37,920 bases of DNA from DASPPM01 sp052143835. Lineage in GTDB: Bacteria > Pseudomonadota > Alphaproteobacteria > JACZXZ01. Below the pieces are notes generated by a model, which was not told where the DNA came from, made no database searches, and saw only the letters and a list, made by a program, of their open reading frames with translations. Made by a program: the position numbers and the translations under genes. Location of the stretch: positions 1-37,920 of the forward strand of contig JBKQRV010000094.1 in the NCBI GenBank assembly GCA_052143835.1, read 5' to 3'. Below, one piece after another: positions 11,865 through 20,182 of this stretch; position 1 is the stretch's first letter; each line of letters begins with the position of its first letter.

Positions 11865-13007
11865 TTATTCCGCGGCGGAGCGCGGCGCTCTCTCTTCCTT
11901 GGCCTTCTCGGCTTCGATCTCGGCGGCCCGCTTCTCCACGAGCGCCACGAGGTGGCCGACGATCTCGTCGTCCGTGCCGTGCAGCACGTGATGCTTCTCG
12001 CCGTTGATGTAGACCTGGTGCGAGCGCTTGCCGCCGCCGGTAAGCCCGATCATGGTCTCGCGCGCCTCGCCGGGCCCGTTCACCACGCAGCCGATGACGG
12101 AGAGCGTCATCGGGGTCGTGATGTGCGCGATGCGCTTCTCGAGCTTCTCGACCGTGGGAATGACGTTGAAGTTCTGCCGCGCGCACGACGGGCAAGAGAC
12201 GATGTTGACGCCGCGGTGGCGCAGGCCGAGGGACTTCAGAATATCGAAGCCGACCTTGATCTCCTCGACGGGATCCGCCGAGAGCGAGACGCGGATCGTG
12301 TCGCCGATCCCGGCCCAAAGGAGCGAGCCGATGCCGATCGATGATTTGATGGTGCCGGCGCGCAGTGCGCCGGCCTCCGTGACGCCGAGGTGTAGGGGAT
12401 AGTCGCACGCCTCCGCCAAGCCCTGGTAGGCGGCGACGGCGAGGAATACGTCGGACGCCTTCACGCTGATCTTGAACTCGGTGAACCCCTCGTCCTCCAG
12501 CATCTTGGCGTGGTTCAAGGCGCTCTCGATCATCGCCTCGGGGCAAGGCTCGCCGTAGCGCTCGAGCAGCTCCTTCTCGAGACTCCCGGCATTCACGCCG
12601 ATACGCATGGAACAGCCGTGGTCGCGCGCGGCCTTGACCACCTCGCGCACGCGCGCCTGCCCGCCGATGTTGCCGGGATTGACGCGCAGGCATGCCGCAC
12701 CTGACTCGGCGGCCTCGATCGCGCGCTTGTAGTGGAAGTGGATGTCGGCCACGATCGGCACCGCGGTCTCGCGCACGATCGTCTTGAGCGCTGCCGTCGA
12801 TTCCTGGTCCGGGCAGGACACCCGCACGATATCCGCACCCGCGGCCTCGAGCGCCTTGATCTGGTCGACCGTCGCCTTGACGTCCGACGTCAGCGTGTTG
12901 GTCATGGACTGGACCGAGATCGGCGCGTCTCCGCCGACGGCCACCTTGCCCACCATGATCTTGCGGCTCTTGCGCCGGACGATGTCGCGATAGGGGCGAA
13001 CGCTCAT
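11865..13007 (-). CDS. ispG: 4-hydroxy-3-methylbut-2-en-1-yl diphosphate synthase (flavodoxin)
   Basis: IspG carries out the penultimate step of the MEP isoprenoid pathway, reductively opening MEcPP to HMBPP with a [4Fe-4S] cluster. The 380-residue protein has the N-terminal TIM barrel (VGGDAPISVQSMTNT, VRVSCPD, LRVNPGNIG, RIGVNAGSLE) and the C-terminal cluster domain with Cys272, Cys275 and Cys307 (SCPSC, GCVVNGPGE) plus Glu314. I took ATG 13007 (SVRPYRDI) because GAGGGA precedes it by about 7 nt; an in-frame ATG at 13037 would add ten residues. It lies between rodZ and hisS, the same order as the rodZ-ispG-hisS block known from other proteobacteria. Confidence 0.97.
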   Translation of the reverse strand: MSVRPYRDIVRRKSRKIMVGKVAVGGDAPISVQSMTNTLTSDVKATVDQIKALEAAGADIVRVSCPDQESTAALKTIVRETAVPIVADIHFHYKRAIEAAESGAACLRVNPGNIGGQARVREVVKAARDHGCSMRIGVNAGSLEKELLERYGEPCPEAMIESALNHAKMLEDEGFTEFKISVKASDVFLAVAAYQGLAEACDYPLHLGVTEAGALRAGTIKSSIGIGSLLWAGIGDTIRVSLSADPVEEIKVGFDILKSLGLRHRGVNIVSCPSCARQNFNVIPTVEKLEKRIAHITTPMTLSVIGCVVNGPGEARETMIGLTGGGKRSHQVYINGEKHHVLHGTDDEIVGHLVALVEKRAAEIEAEKAKEERAPRSAAE

Positions 13008-13092
13008 GCCATGTCCCTCGGGGAATTCGCGCGGCACGCCGCAGCCTCCGGCCCCCCGCGGCCCGGGTTATAACGCAAAAGCCGGCTTGAGG

Positions 13093-13118
13093 CCAGGGTG
13101 CCGCCGCCGGCACCCTGG
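13093..13118. other. Strong inverted repeat between rodZ and ispG
   Basis: This is a perfect 10-bp stem, CCAGGGTGCC and GGCACCCTGG, with a 6-nt loop. No adjacent U-run is strong enough for a classic intrinsic terminator; on the minus strand only a TTTT appears, about 17 nt further on. It may attenuate rodZ transcription or protect the mRNA end. A TATAAC on the minus strand near 13065-13070 could be a -10 box for ispG, but no good -35 is seen. Confidence 0.5.
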
Positions 13119-13187
13119 TGATATAGGGCGGGGGGCGCGCTTGCGGCAAGGGTGCCGGGCCCGCGCCCGGGTGCTCGGCGCCGACGG

Positions 13188-14396
13188 CTATTGGCCCGGC
13201 AACGTGCCGCTGGCGAGCTTGTCCGGGTCGAGGGGTATGTTGCGCCGGACGACGCCGTTACCGCCCAAGGACGGTGTGGCCTTGCCATCGACGCTCACGT
13301 CCAGCGCACCCGCGTTTCCGGTTACCAGCGTGAGACCCAGCTGATTGGGCACGCGATAGCTCTCGCCGGCGCGAAGCGTGCGGGTCCAGACCACGTTGCC
13401 GTCGCGGTCCCGCACCTGCAGCCAGCTGTCCTGCCGGGCGGTCAACGTGACGCGGGAATCGACGTTGTTTTCGCCATAGACCCGCGCCTCGCCGGGCTTG
13501 AGCGCGGCGAGCTGGTCGGGGACGGGCGGCGCCAAGGGCGCCAACTGCGGGCCGCTCCCCGGCACCGCGGATGCGCTGCCCGCTTGCGCGGGGGCACCCC
13601 TTGCCGGGTCGCTAGTGACCATGCCCTCGGCGGGCTTGAGAGCAAGCTTCGGCGTCGGCGACGCCGGCCCCGCGGCGGCCGGGCTTGGCGCCGCGGCCGC
13701 AGGAGCGGGGGACGGCAGCGGAGCCCTCCCTGCGGGCGCGCTCGGGTTCGTCTGGGGGGGTGCCGCGGCGGGAGCGCTGGCTCCTCCGCCCGTATTGCTG
13801 GGCGCAATCTCGCCCGGCTCGACCGTGGTGGCACTGCTCGCCTGGGCTTCGGAGGGTGTTGGCGCCGGTTGAACCGGCTGCGGATTGTCCGGCACCATTT
13901 TCGCCAGCTCGGCCGGCACCTGGGAAACCTCGTCCGATGCCACCATCTGGCGGTGCTCATAATAGTACCAGCCACCATAGATCGCGGCGGCAAGGATGAG
14001 GGCGACGAGGAGGACGACGCCGCCGGGGAAGCGGCCCTCCTGCAAAGGCTCGGGGAAGACGAGGGCCTGGCGCCGGCTCAGCCCGCGGACCTCGTCCTTG
14101 AATTGACGGATGATCTGCTTGCCGTCGAGCCTCAGAAACTCGGCATAGGCGCGCACGAAGCCGATGGCATACGTCGGCCCCGGGAGGTCCTCGAAGCGGC
14201 CATCTTCGATGGCCTCGAGGTAGCGAGCCTGGATACGCAAGGCGCCTGCCACGTCGACGAGGTCGAATCCGGCCTGCAACCGGGCCGCGCGCAGCAGGGC
14301 GGCCACCCCGCCCGCCTCGGCGTAGCGGTCCCCGGGGCCGCGCGCGCTTCGGCGGCGGTCATCGCCCTCGAGGTCCTGACGCTTCGGCTCAGCCAT
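13188..14396 (-). CDS. rodZ: RodZ-like helix-turn-helix membrane protein (DUF4115)
   Basis: RodZ-like proteins link the MreB cytoskeleton to the cell-wall elongation machinery. The 402 residues contain a cytoplasmic HTH_25 domain (about 30-105, with LRAARLQAGFDLVDVAGALR and GPTYAIGFVRAYAEFLRLDG), a single transmembrane helix (about 124-145), a long Pro/Ala-rich periplasmic linker (about 155-310) and a C-terminal DUF4115 domain (about 315-385, with LTARQDSWLQVRD and GESYRVPNQLGLTLVTGNA). Topology and domain order fit RodZ well. It lies upstream of ispG by 180 bp, matching the rodZ-ispG-hisS order elsewhere. The low-complexity linker explains the many spurious overlapping frames here. Confidence 0.9.
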   Translation of the reverse strand: MAEPKRQDLEGDDRRRSARGPGDRYAEAGGVAALLRAARLQAGFDLVDVAGALRIQARYLEAIEDGRFEDLPGPTYAIGFVRAYAEFLRLDGKQIIRQFKDEVRGLSRRQALVFPEPLQEGRFPGGVVLLVALILAAAIYGGWYYYEHRQMVASDEVSQVPAELAKMVPDNPQPVQPAPTPSEAQASSATTVEPGEIAPSNTGGGASAPAAAPPQTNPSAPAGRAPLPSPAPAAAAPSPAAAGPASPTPKLALKPAEGMVTSDPARGAPAQAGSASAVPGSGPQLAPLAPPVPDQLAALKPGEARVYGENNVDSRVTLTARQDSWLQVRDRDGNVVWTRTLRAGESYRVPNQLGLTLVTGNAGALDVSVDGKATPSLGGNGVVRRNIPLDPDKLASGTLPGQ

Positions 14397-14553
14397 GGTG
14401 CATACCCTGCCCCTTGCCCTCTTGCACCATCAGCCGACCTTGAGGAGGAGCGGCCGCGGGCTGCCCCACGCCGCGCAATCAACCGGCCGGCTCGACACGC
14501 ACTTCCAGCCTCCCAAATAGCTCTAGCAAAGGACGGTGCCCGAGATCAACGGA

Positions 14554-16824
14554 TTAGATGGCAATGCCGTGGTCCGAGGCATAATCCTTGAGCTTTTTGC
14601 GCAGCGAGTGGTCGGATTGGCCGAGGAGCGCCACGAGATAAGCGGCGAGCGGCCCTACCTCGAGGCTCCTCACCATCAGCTTGACCGCGCCGATCGCGGG
14701 CGAGGCGACCGAGAAGCTGCGCAAGCCCAGGCCGATGAGCGCCATGGCCTCGAGCGGCTGCGAGCCGGCCTCGCCGCACAGGCTGACCTCCACGCCGAGC
14801 TTGGCGCAGCCGATGATGATCCGGCGCATCATGGTGAGGGCGGAGGGAGACAGCAGGTCATAGCGCTCGGCAAGGCGCGGATTGTTGCGGTCGACCGCGA
14901 AATGGAACTGCAGGAGGTCGTTGCTGCCGATCGAGATGAAATCGGCGCGCGCGAGCAACTGCGGCAGCTGATAGACGAGCGACGGCACTTCCAGCATGGC
15001 CCCCACGCGCAGCTTGGACGGCAAGGCGCCGCCGAGCGCCCGCTCGCGCTCGAGCTCGAGCGCAAGGACGGCGCGGGCGCGCTCGAACTCGTCGACCTCG
15101 GCAATCATCGGGAACATCACATCGAGCTCGCGCCCGGCCGCGGCCCTGATCAGCGCGCGCAGCTGCTGGCGCAGCATGGCAGGCCGGTCGAGGCCGACCC
15201 GTATGGCGCGCCAGCCCATCGCCGGATTCTCCTCGCCCTCGTCGGGCAGATAGGGCAGCGCCTTGTCGCCGCCGATATCGAGGGTGCGGAAGACGACGGG
15301 CTTGCCGCGCGCCAGGTCGAGCACGCGGGCGTAGACGTGCGTCTGCTCCGCAACGGAAGGAAAGCTGCGGCGCACCATGAAGAGAAGCTCGGTGCGATAG
15401 AGCCCGATGCCGTCGGCGCCGCTCTCGTGCAGGTGGGGCATGTCGATGAGAAGGCCGGCGTTGATGTGGAGCCCAATGTGCACGCCATCGAGCGATGTCG
15501 CCGGCAGATCGCGCGCCGCCGCATAGGCCGCGGCGCGCGCGCTCGACAAGCGCACGCTCTCGGAGAAGCTCTGCTGCACGTCCTCGGCCGGGCGCAAGTA
15601 GACGACCCCGCGATCGCCATCGATGACGATTAGATCGAGCGTGTCGATCTTGCTGAAGGCTTCTCGCACCCGTCCCACCACCGGAATGTCGAGGGCGCGC
15701 GCGATGATCACGACATGCGAGGTGGGAGCGCCATCCTCCAGCACGAGGCCTTTGAGCGTGCGCCGGTCGTAGTCGAGGAGCTCGGTCGGGCTCAACTCGC
15801 GCGCGACCACGACGATCTCCTCCGGCGTCTCCGGAAGCTTGGGCTGCTCGTCCACCGCGCCGAGGAGGAGGAGCAGGCGGTTGGTGAGGTCGCCGAGCTC
15901 GGCGAAGCGCTCGCGGAAGAAGGGATCGCTCACCTGCGCCATGCGCGCGCGCATCTCGTTCTGCACGCGCTGAACGGCGGCCTCGGCCGAAAGGCCGGTC
16001 AGGATCGCCTCGCGCATCCGCCTCAGCCAGCCGCGGTCGCCAGCGACCATGCGGTAGGTCTCGAGCACCTCGCGATGCTCGCCGTGAGGCGCCATGTCGG
16101 GCGAGGCCGCGAGCGCCTCGAGCGCGCTCCTCAGGCTGGCGAGCGCCTCGTCGAGGCGTGCCAGCTCGACTTGCGGATCTTCCGCCACGACTTCGCGGAT
16201 CTGGATGCGCCGATGGTGCAGCACGGCGCGGCCGATGGCGACGCCGCCGTTGAGGCGGACACCCTCCAGGCGCAGAGGGAGAAGGGCAATGCCGTCGGTC
16301 GGCGCGAGCTCGGCCGGGCTGACGAGCTCGCCGGTCGCCAGCATCTCGGCGAGCACCATGGCGACCGTCTCGAGCGTCTCCACCTCTTCGTCGTCATAAA
16401 GGCGCTGGGTGCGGTTCTGCACCACCAACACGCCGAGCACGCGGCCGTCGCGCAGGATCGGCACGCCGACGAGGGAGTGGTAGATCTCCTCGCCGGTCTC
16501 GGGGCGATAGGCGAATTTGGGATGGTGCTGGGCGTCGGGGAAGTTGCCCGGCTGCGCGTGGGCGGCGATGTCGCCGACGAGACCCTCGCCGAGGCGGAGG
16601 CGCGTGCGGTGCACGGCCTCGCGCTTCAAGCCTTCGGTCGCGAAGAGCTCGAGCACCTCCCCCGCCCGCATCACGTAGATCGAGCAGACCTCGGCGACGA
16701 GCTCGGCCGCGATCAGGCGCACGATCTGGTCGAGGCGGGCCTGCGCCGGCCCTCCCGCGGCCATGATGTCGCGCAGTCGTTTGAGGAGTTTGCGCGCACC
16801 GACCAGGCCGGCCGATTCGCTCAT
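14554..16824 (-). CDS. ptsP: Phosphoenolpyruvate-protein phosphotransferase PtsP (EI-Ntr)
   Basis: This is the first enzyme of the nitrogen-type phosphotransferase chain, passing phosphate from PEP to NPr and then EIIA-Ntr for regulation rather than sugar uptake. From ATG 16824 it has 756 residues. It has an N-terminal GAF domain (about 1-170), an EI N-terminal domain, the phosphohistidine domain with the active His370 in GAPTSHVVII, and the C-terminal PEP-binding barrel (GADGIGLYRTELLFM, FISIGSNDLLQF, VSLCGEAGSQP). The start overlaps the preceding gene's stop (ATGA). An open frame extends far upstream, but GAF similarity begins at MSESAGLVG. lysC-ptsP neighbourhood is typical of alphaproteobacteria. 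Confidence 0.96.
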   Translation of the reverse strand: MSESAGLVGARKLLKRLRDIMAAGGPAQARLDQIVRLIAAELVAEVCSIYVMRAGEVLELFATEGLKREAVHRTRLRLGEGLVGDIAAHAQPGNFPDAQHHPKFAYRPETGEEIYHSLVGVPILRDGRVLGVLVVQNRTQRLYDDEEVETLETVAMVLAEMLATGELVSPAELAPTDGIALLPLRLEGVRLNGGVAIGRAVLHHRRIQIREVVAEDPQVELARLDEALASLRSALEALAASPDMAPHGEHREVLETYRMVAGDRGWLRRMREAILTGLSAEAAVQRVQNEMRARMAQVSDPFFRERFAELGDLTNRLLLLLGAVDEQPKLPETPEEIVVVARELSPTELLDYDRRTLKGLVLEDGAPTSHVVIIARALDIPVVGRVREAFSKIDTLDLIVIDGDRGVVYLRPAEDVQQSFSESVRLSSARAAAYAAARDLPATSLDGVHIGLHINAGLLIDMPHLHESGADGIGLYRTELLFMVRRSFPSVAEQTHVYARVLDLARGKPVVFRTLDIGGDKALPYLPDEGEENPAMGWRAIRVGLDRPAMLRQQLRALIRAAAGRELDVMFPMIAEVDEFERARAVLALELERERALGGALPSKLRVGAMLEVPSLVYQLPQLLARADFISIGSNDLLQFHFAVDRNNPRLAERYDLLSPSALTMMRRIIIGCAKLGVEVSLCGEAGSQPLEAMALIGLGLRSFSVASPAIGAVKLMVRSLEVGPLAAYLVALLGQSDHSLRKKLKDYASDHGIAI

Positions 16825-17861
16825 CGGCCTGCGGCTTCGAGCCGCTCCCTTGTCATGAGCGCCGCGAGCGCCTGAGCGACGAGCTCCTCTATGATCTCGG
16901 CCGTCGATTGCTCGCGCGTCACCATGCCCACGCTCTGGCCAGCCATCAGCGAGCCGCTCTCGACGTCGCCGTCGATGACGGCGCGCCTGAGCGACCCCGC
17001 CCAGAAATGCTCGATCTCGAGCTGGGCCGCCTCCTTGCTGAGCTCGCCGCGATTGTAGCGCTCGATCACGTCGCGCTGCGTCTCGAGGAAGCGCTCGGTG
17101 GCCCGGTTGACGATGGCCCGGACAGGGATCACGGGAAAGCGCCGATCGAGTTGGATGGACGGCATCGCGTCGCGCGCGGCGGCCAGGATGAAGGCCTTCT
17201 TGAAGTTGGCATGCGCGATCGATTCGCGCGCGCACACGAAGCGCGTGCCGAGCTGGCAACCCGATGCTCCCATCTCGAGATAGGAGAGGATCGCCTCGCC
17301 CCGTCCGATCCCGCCGGCGACGAAGACCGGGACCTCGCGCACCGCCGGAAGTATCTCCTGGGCGAGCACCGAGGTCGAGACCGGGCCGATATGCCCGCCC
17401 GCCTCCGCCCCCTCGATGATGATGCCGTCGATCTTCATGCGCACGAGCTTCTTTGCGATCGGAGGACCGGGTGCAAAGGCCATCGTCTTGGCACCCGCGG
17501 CCTTGATCCTCTGCAGATACGCGGCACTCGGCATGCCGCCTGCGAAGACGACGTGGCTCACCTTGCTGGCGACGCACGCCTCGACGAGTGCGGCGAGCTC
17601 CGGATGCATCACGATCAGATTGACGCCGAAGGGCCGCTTCGTCATCTCCTGGGTCGCCGCAATCTCGGCCGCGAGTTGGTCCGGCGACATGGCGCCGCAG
17701 GCGATCACCCCGAATCCGCCCGCGTTGGAGATCGCCGCCACCAAGTGGCGCTCCGACACCCAGGTCATCGCACCACCCATGATGGCGTACTCGCAGCCGA
17801 GGAATTCGGCGCCGCGTCGCCAGAGCTGATCGAGACGCGCGCGCGCGCTTCTTAGGTCCAT
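16821..17861 (-). CDS. Nitronate monooxygenase family protein
   Basis: This is an FMN-dependent TIM-barrel protein of 346 residues, of the 2-nitropropane dioxygenase type. Family features visible are the N-terminal YAIMGGAMTWVSERHLVAAI (25-44), NAGGFGVI (46-53), the catalytic-histidine motif EAGGHIG with His157, FVAGGIGRGEA (180-190) and GCQLGTRFVCARES (201-214). Characterised members oxidise toxic alkyl nitronates; others act as enoyl reductases, so the substrate is open. It sits 5 nt after lysC and overlaps ptsP by 4 nt, splitting the usual lysC-ptsP pair while keeping translational coupling, which suggests an old insertion. Confidence 0.9.
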   Translation of the reverse strand: MDLRSARARLDQLWRRGAEFLGCEYAIMGGAMTWVSERHLVAAISNAGGFGVIACGAMSPDQLAAEIAATQEMTKRPFGVNLIVMHPELAALVEACVASKVSHVVFAGGMPSAAYLQRIKAAGAKTMAFAPGPPIAKKLVRMKIDGIIIEGAEAGGHIGPVSTSVLAQEILPAVREVPVFVAGGIGRGEAILSYLEMGASGCQLGTRFVCARESIAHANFKKAFILAAARDAMPSIQLDRRFPVIPVRAIVNRATERFLETQRDVIERYNRGELSKEAAQLEIEHFWAGSLRRAVIDGDVESGSLMAGQSVGMVTREQSTAEIIEELVAQALAALMTRERLEAAGR

Positions 17862-17866
17862 GGCCT

Positions 17867-19087
17867 TCAGGCAGCGTCCAATCCGTACGCCGAGTGGAGC
17901 GCCCTCAGCGCGAGCTCGGTATACTTCTCGTCGATGAGCACGCTGACCTTGATTTCCGAGGTCGAGATCACTTGGATGTTGATGCCTTCCCGCGAGAGTG
18001 CCTTGAACATCTGCTGCGCGACCCCCGCATGGCTGCGCATGCCGACTCCGATGACCGAGACCTTGACGACGTTGGGGTCGGGCGAGAGGCGGGCATAGCC
18101 GACCTTGTCGCGCTGGCCCTCGAGCACCTTGACCGCCTGGGCGAGGTCACCCTTCGCCACCGTGAACGTCAGGTCGGTCGTAGCCCCGTCCTCCGACGAG
18201 CTCTGCACGATCATGTCGACGTTGATGTTGGCGTCCGAGAGCGGTCCGAAGATGCCGGCGGCGACGCCCGGCCGGTCGGCGACGCCCGCGAGCGTGATCT
18301 TGGCCTCGTTCCGGTTGTAGGTGAGGCCGCTGACGACTGCTTTTTCCACGATCTCATCCTCGTCCACGACGAGCGTCCCCGGCTCGTTGTTGAAGCTTGA
18401 CAGCACTTGCAGGCGCACGTGGTGCTTCATGGCCATCTCGACGGCGCGCGTCTGCAACACCTTGGCGCCGAGGGAGGCCATCTCCAGCATTTCCTCATAG
18501 GTGATTCTAGCGAGCTTGCGCGCCTTCGCAACGATGTGCGGGTCGGCCGTGTAGATGCCCTCGACGTCCTTCAGGATGTCGCAGCGATCAGCCTTGACGG
18601 CCGCGGCGAGCGCCACCGCCGAGGTGTCGGAGCCGCCCCGCCCGAGGGTGGTGACGCGGCCGTCGGAGCCGAGGCCTTGAAACCCCGCCACCACCGCGAC
18701 CTGCCCATCGGCCATGCGCCGGACCAGCTCGCTCCCTTCGATCCCCTCGATACGGGCCTTGCCGTGCACGTCGTCGCAGCGGATCGGAATTTGCCAGCCG
18801 AGCCACGAGCGGGCCTGCACGCCGATGTCCTGGAGCGCGATCGCGAGCAGGCCGGCGGTGACCTGCTCGCCCGAGGAGACCACGACATCGTACTCGCGCG
18901 CGTCGTGGAGGGCCGCCGTCCGCTCGGTCAGCGCCACGAGCTTGTCGGTCTCGCCCGCCATGGCCGAGACCACGACGGCGACCTCGTGGCCGGCGTCGAC
19001 CTCCGCCTTGACGCGGCGCGCCACGACCTTGATCCGCTCGATGTCGGCGACCGACGTGCCGCCGTATTTCTGTACGATTCGCGCCAT
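17867..19087 (-). CDS. lysC: Aspartate kinase
   Basis: This enzyme phosphorylates aspartate, the entry to lysine, threonine and methionine synthesis and to diaminopimelate for the cell wall. From ATG 19087 it has 406 residues, the normal length of a monofunctional aspartokinase. The N-terminus IVQKYGGTSV (4-13), the kinase segments VVSSGEQVTAGLLA and FQGLGSDGRVTTLGRGGSDT, and two C-terminal ACT domains (about 265-405; NINVDMIVQSSS, GINIQVISTSEIKVSVL) are all present, so allosteric feedback by lysine or threonine is expected. AGGGG lies about 10 nt upstream. It heads the long leftward run and is transcribed away from ubiG. Confidence 0.98.
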   Translation of the reverse strand: MARIVQKYGGTSVADIERIKVVARRVKAEVDAGHEVAVVVSAMAGETDKLVALTERTAALHDAREYDVVVSSGEQVTAGLLAIALQDIGVQARSWLGWQIPIRCDDVHGKARIEGIEGSELVRRMADGQVAVVAGFQGLGSDGRVTTLGRGGSDTSAVALAAAVKADRCDILKDVEGIYTADPHIVAKARKLARITYEEMLEMASLGAKVLQTRAVEMAMKHHVRLQVLSSFNNEPGTLVVDEDEIVEKAVVSGLTYNRNEAKITLAGVADRPGVAAGIFGPLSDANINVDMIVQSSSEDGATTDLTFTVAKGDLAQAVKVLEGQRDKVGYARLSPDPNVVKVSVIGVGMRSHAGVAQQMFKALSREGINIQVISTSEIKVSVLIDEKYTELALRALHSAYGLDAA

Positions 19088-19402
19088 GCGCCTAGACCCC
19101 TCGCCCGCTCTCGCGCTTTGCTCGCTGGGGAACCTCTTGAGTTCGGCAACGGCCCCCGCCGGGCCGCGCCATCGGCCGCCTCGCCTGTCGAGAGAAGGCC
19201 CGCGACCCCGCCGCGGGCGCGAGGCCGAGCCCAGACCATCGCATTTCCTCGTTCCGAGGAGGCGGCGGGCGCCGCCTCGAGAAACGCGAAAAGCGATCGC
19301 CCGAATGCACGCGGGTTGCCGCTGAAGCGGCGCCCATACATACTTAATTTGCCGAGGCCGGCGCAAGCCCGCGCTCGTGAACTTTAGTGGAAGGAGGGTC
19401 GG
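19088..19402. other. Divergent lysC/ubiG intergenic region with GC-rich hairpins
   Basis: This 315-bp stretch has no gene I can support. On the lysC side it holds a perfect inverted repeat at 19259-19278 (GAGGCGGCG and CGCCGCCTC, 2-nt gap), next to a smaller CCTCG/CGAGG hairpin at about 19247-19259. An A+T-richer patch (CATACTTAATTTG, near 19337-19350) may hold a promoter for either gene. A start codon near 19341 opens a frame leftward that reads on past the lysC start in another frame; a leader peptide is possible but not supported by any motif. No lysine riboswitch core was recognised. Confidence 0.5.
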
Positions 19403-20182
19403 GTGAGCGCTCACCGCGAGAGCAAGGCGAGGGAGGCCCAAGCCGCCGGCGAAAGCCCCAGCGTGGACGCGGCCGAGATCGCCCGCTTCTCGGCCCTTGC
19501 CGAGGAATGGTGGGACCCCCTCGGCCAGTTCCGCCCGCTCCACAGGCTCAATCCGCTGAGGCTCGCCTATGTGCGCGACCGTGCTGCGGCCCATTTCGGC
19601 CGCGACCCCAAGGCCGGCCGGCCGCTCGCGGGGCTTTCGCTCCTCGATATCGGCTGCGGCGGCGGGCTCTTGTGCGAGCCGCTCGCGCGCCTAGGCGCAC
19701 GGGTCACCGGGATCGACGCTTCCGAGCGCAATATCGCAATCGCACGGGCGCACGCGGCTCAAAGTGGGCTCGCGCTCGATTACCGTGCCGCCACGGCGGA
19801 AGAGCTCGCCCGCGAGGGACCGCACTTCGACATCGTCCTCACTATGGAGGTGGTCGAGCACGTGGCCGATGTGCGGAGCTTCCTCGAGGCCGCCTCGGCA
19901 CTCGTGGCGCCGCAGGGAATGATGGTGATCGCGACGATCAACCGCACGCCCCAGAGCTTCGCCCTGGCCATCGTCGGCGCCGAATACCTCATGCGCTGGC
20001 TGCCGCGCGGCACGCACGACTGGCGCAAGTTCCTGCGCCCCTCCGAGCTCGCCGCCCATCTGCGCGCGAGCGGCGCCCGGCTCGCGGAGCTTAAAGGCGT
20101 GCGCTACAGCCTGATCACCGACCGCTTTTCCCTCTCCGATGATCTCTCGGTCAATTACATGGCGCTCGCGCTCAAGGGGTGA
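19403..20182 (+). CDS. ubiG: Ubiquinone biosynthesis 3-O-methyltransferase UbiG
   Basis: UbiG carries out the two O-methylation steps of ubiquinone synthesis with S-adenosylmethionine at the inner membrane face. The 259-residue protein has the family's N-terminal signature FSALAEEWWDPLGQFRPLH (29-47) and NPLRLAYVRD, SAM motif I DIGCGGG (82-88), VTGIDASE, TMEVVEHV and a conserved C-terminal part ending DLSVNYMALALKG. The start is GTG, with GGAAGGAGG a few nt upstream. It is divergent from lysC, as in many alphaproteobacteria, and its last 11 nt overlap the convergent alpha/beta hydrolase gene. Confidence 0.97.
   Translation: MSAHRESKAREAQAAGESPSVDAAEIARFSALAEEWWDPLGQFRPLHRLNPLRLAYVRDRAAAHFGRDPKAGRPLAGLSLLDIGCGGGLLCEPLARLGARVTGIDASERNIAIARAHAAQSGLALDYRAATAEELAREGPHFDIVLTMEVVEHVADVRSFLEAASALVAPQGMMVIATINRTPQSFALAIVGAEYLMRWLPRGTHDWRKFLRPSELAAHLRASGARLAELKGVRYSLITDRFSLSDDLSVNYMALALKG

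Noticed and set aside
13093..13118. Intrinsic terminator for rodZ
   Set aside because: The stem is strong but no adjacent U-run follows, and downstream genes continue in the same direction.
10606..13149. An 847-residue frame covering both ispG and hisS
   Set aside because: Its first half is an out-of-frame reading of ispG with no homology; only the part after TTG 11850 is HisRS.
14554..17577. A 1007-residue version of PtsP
   Set aside because: The first 250 residues lie out of frame inside the nitronate monooxygenase gene; the GAF domain begins at ATG 16824.
19088..19341. Lysine riboswitch in the lysC leader
   Set aside because: I could not recognise the conserved five-helix core; only simple GC hairpins are seen.
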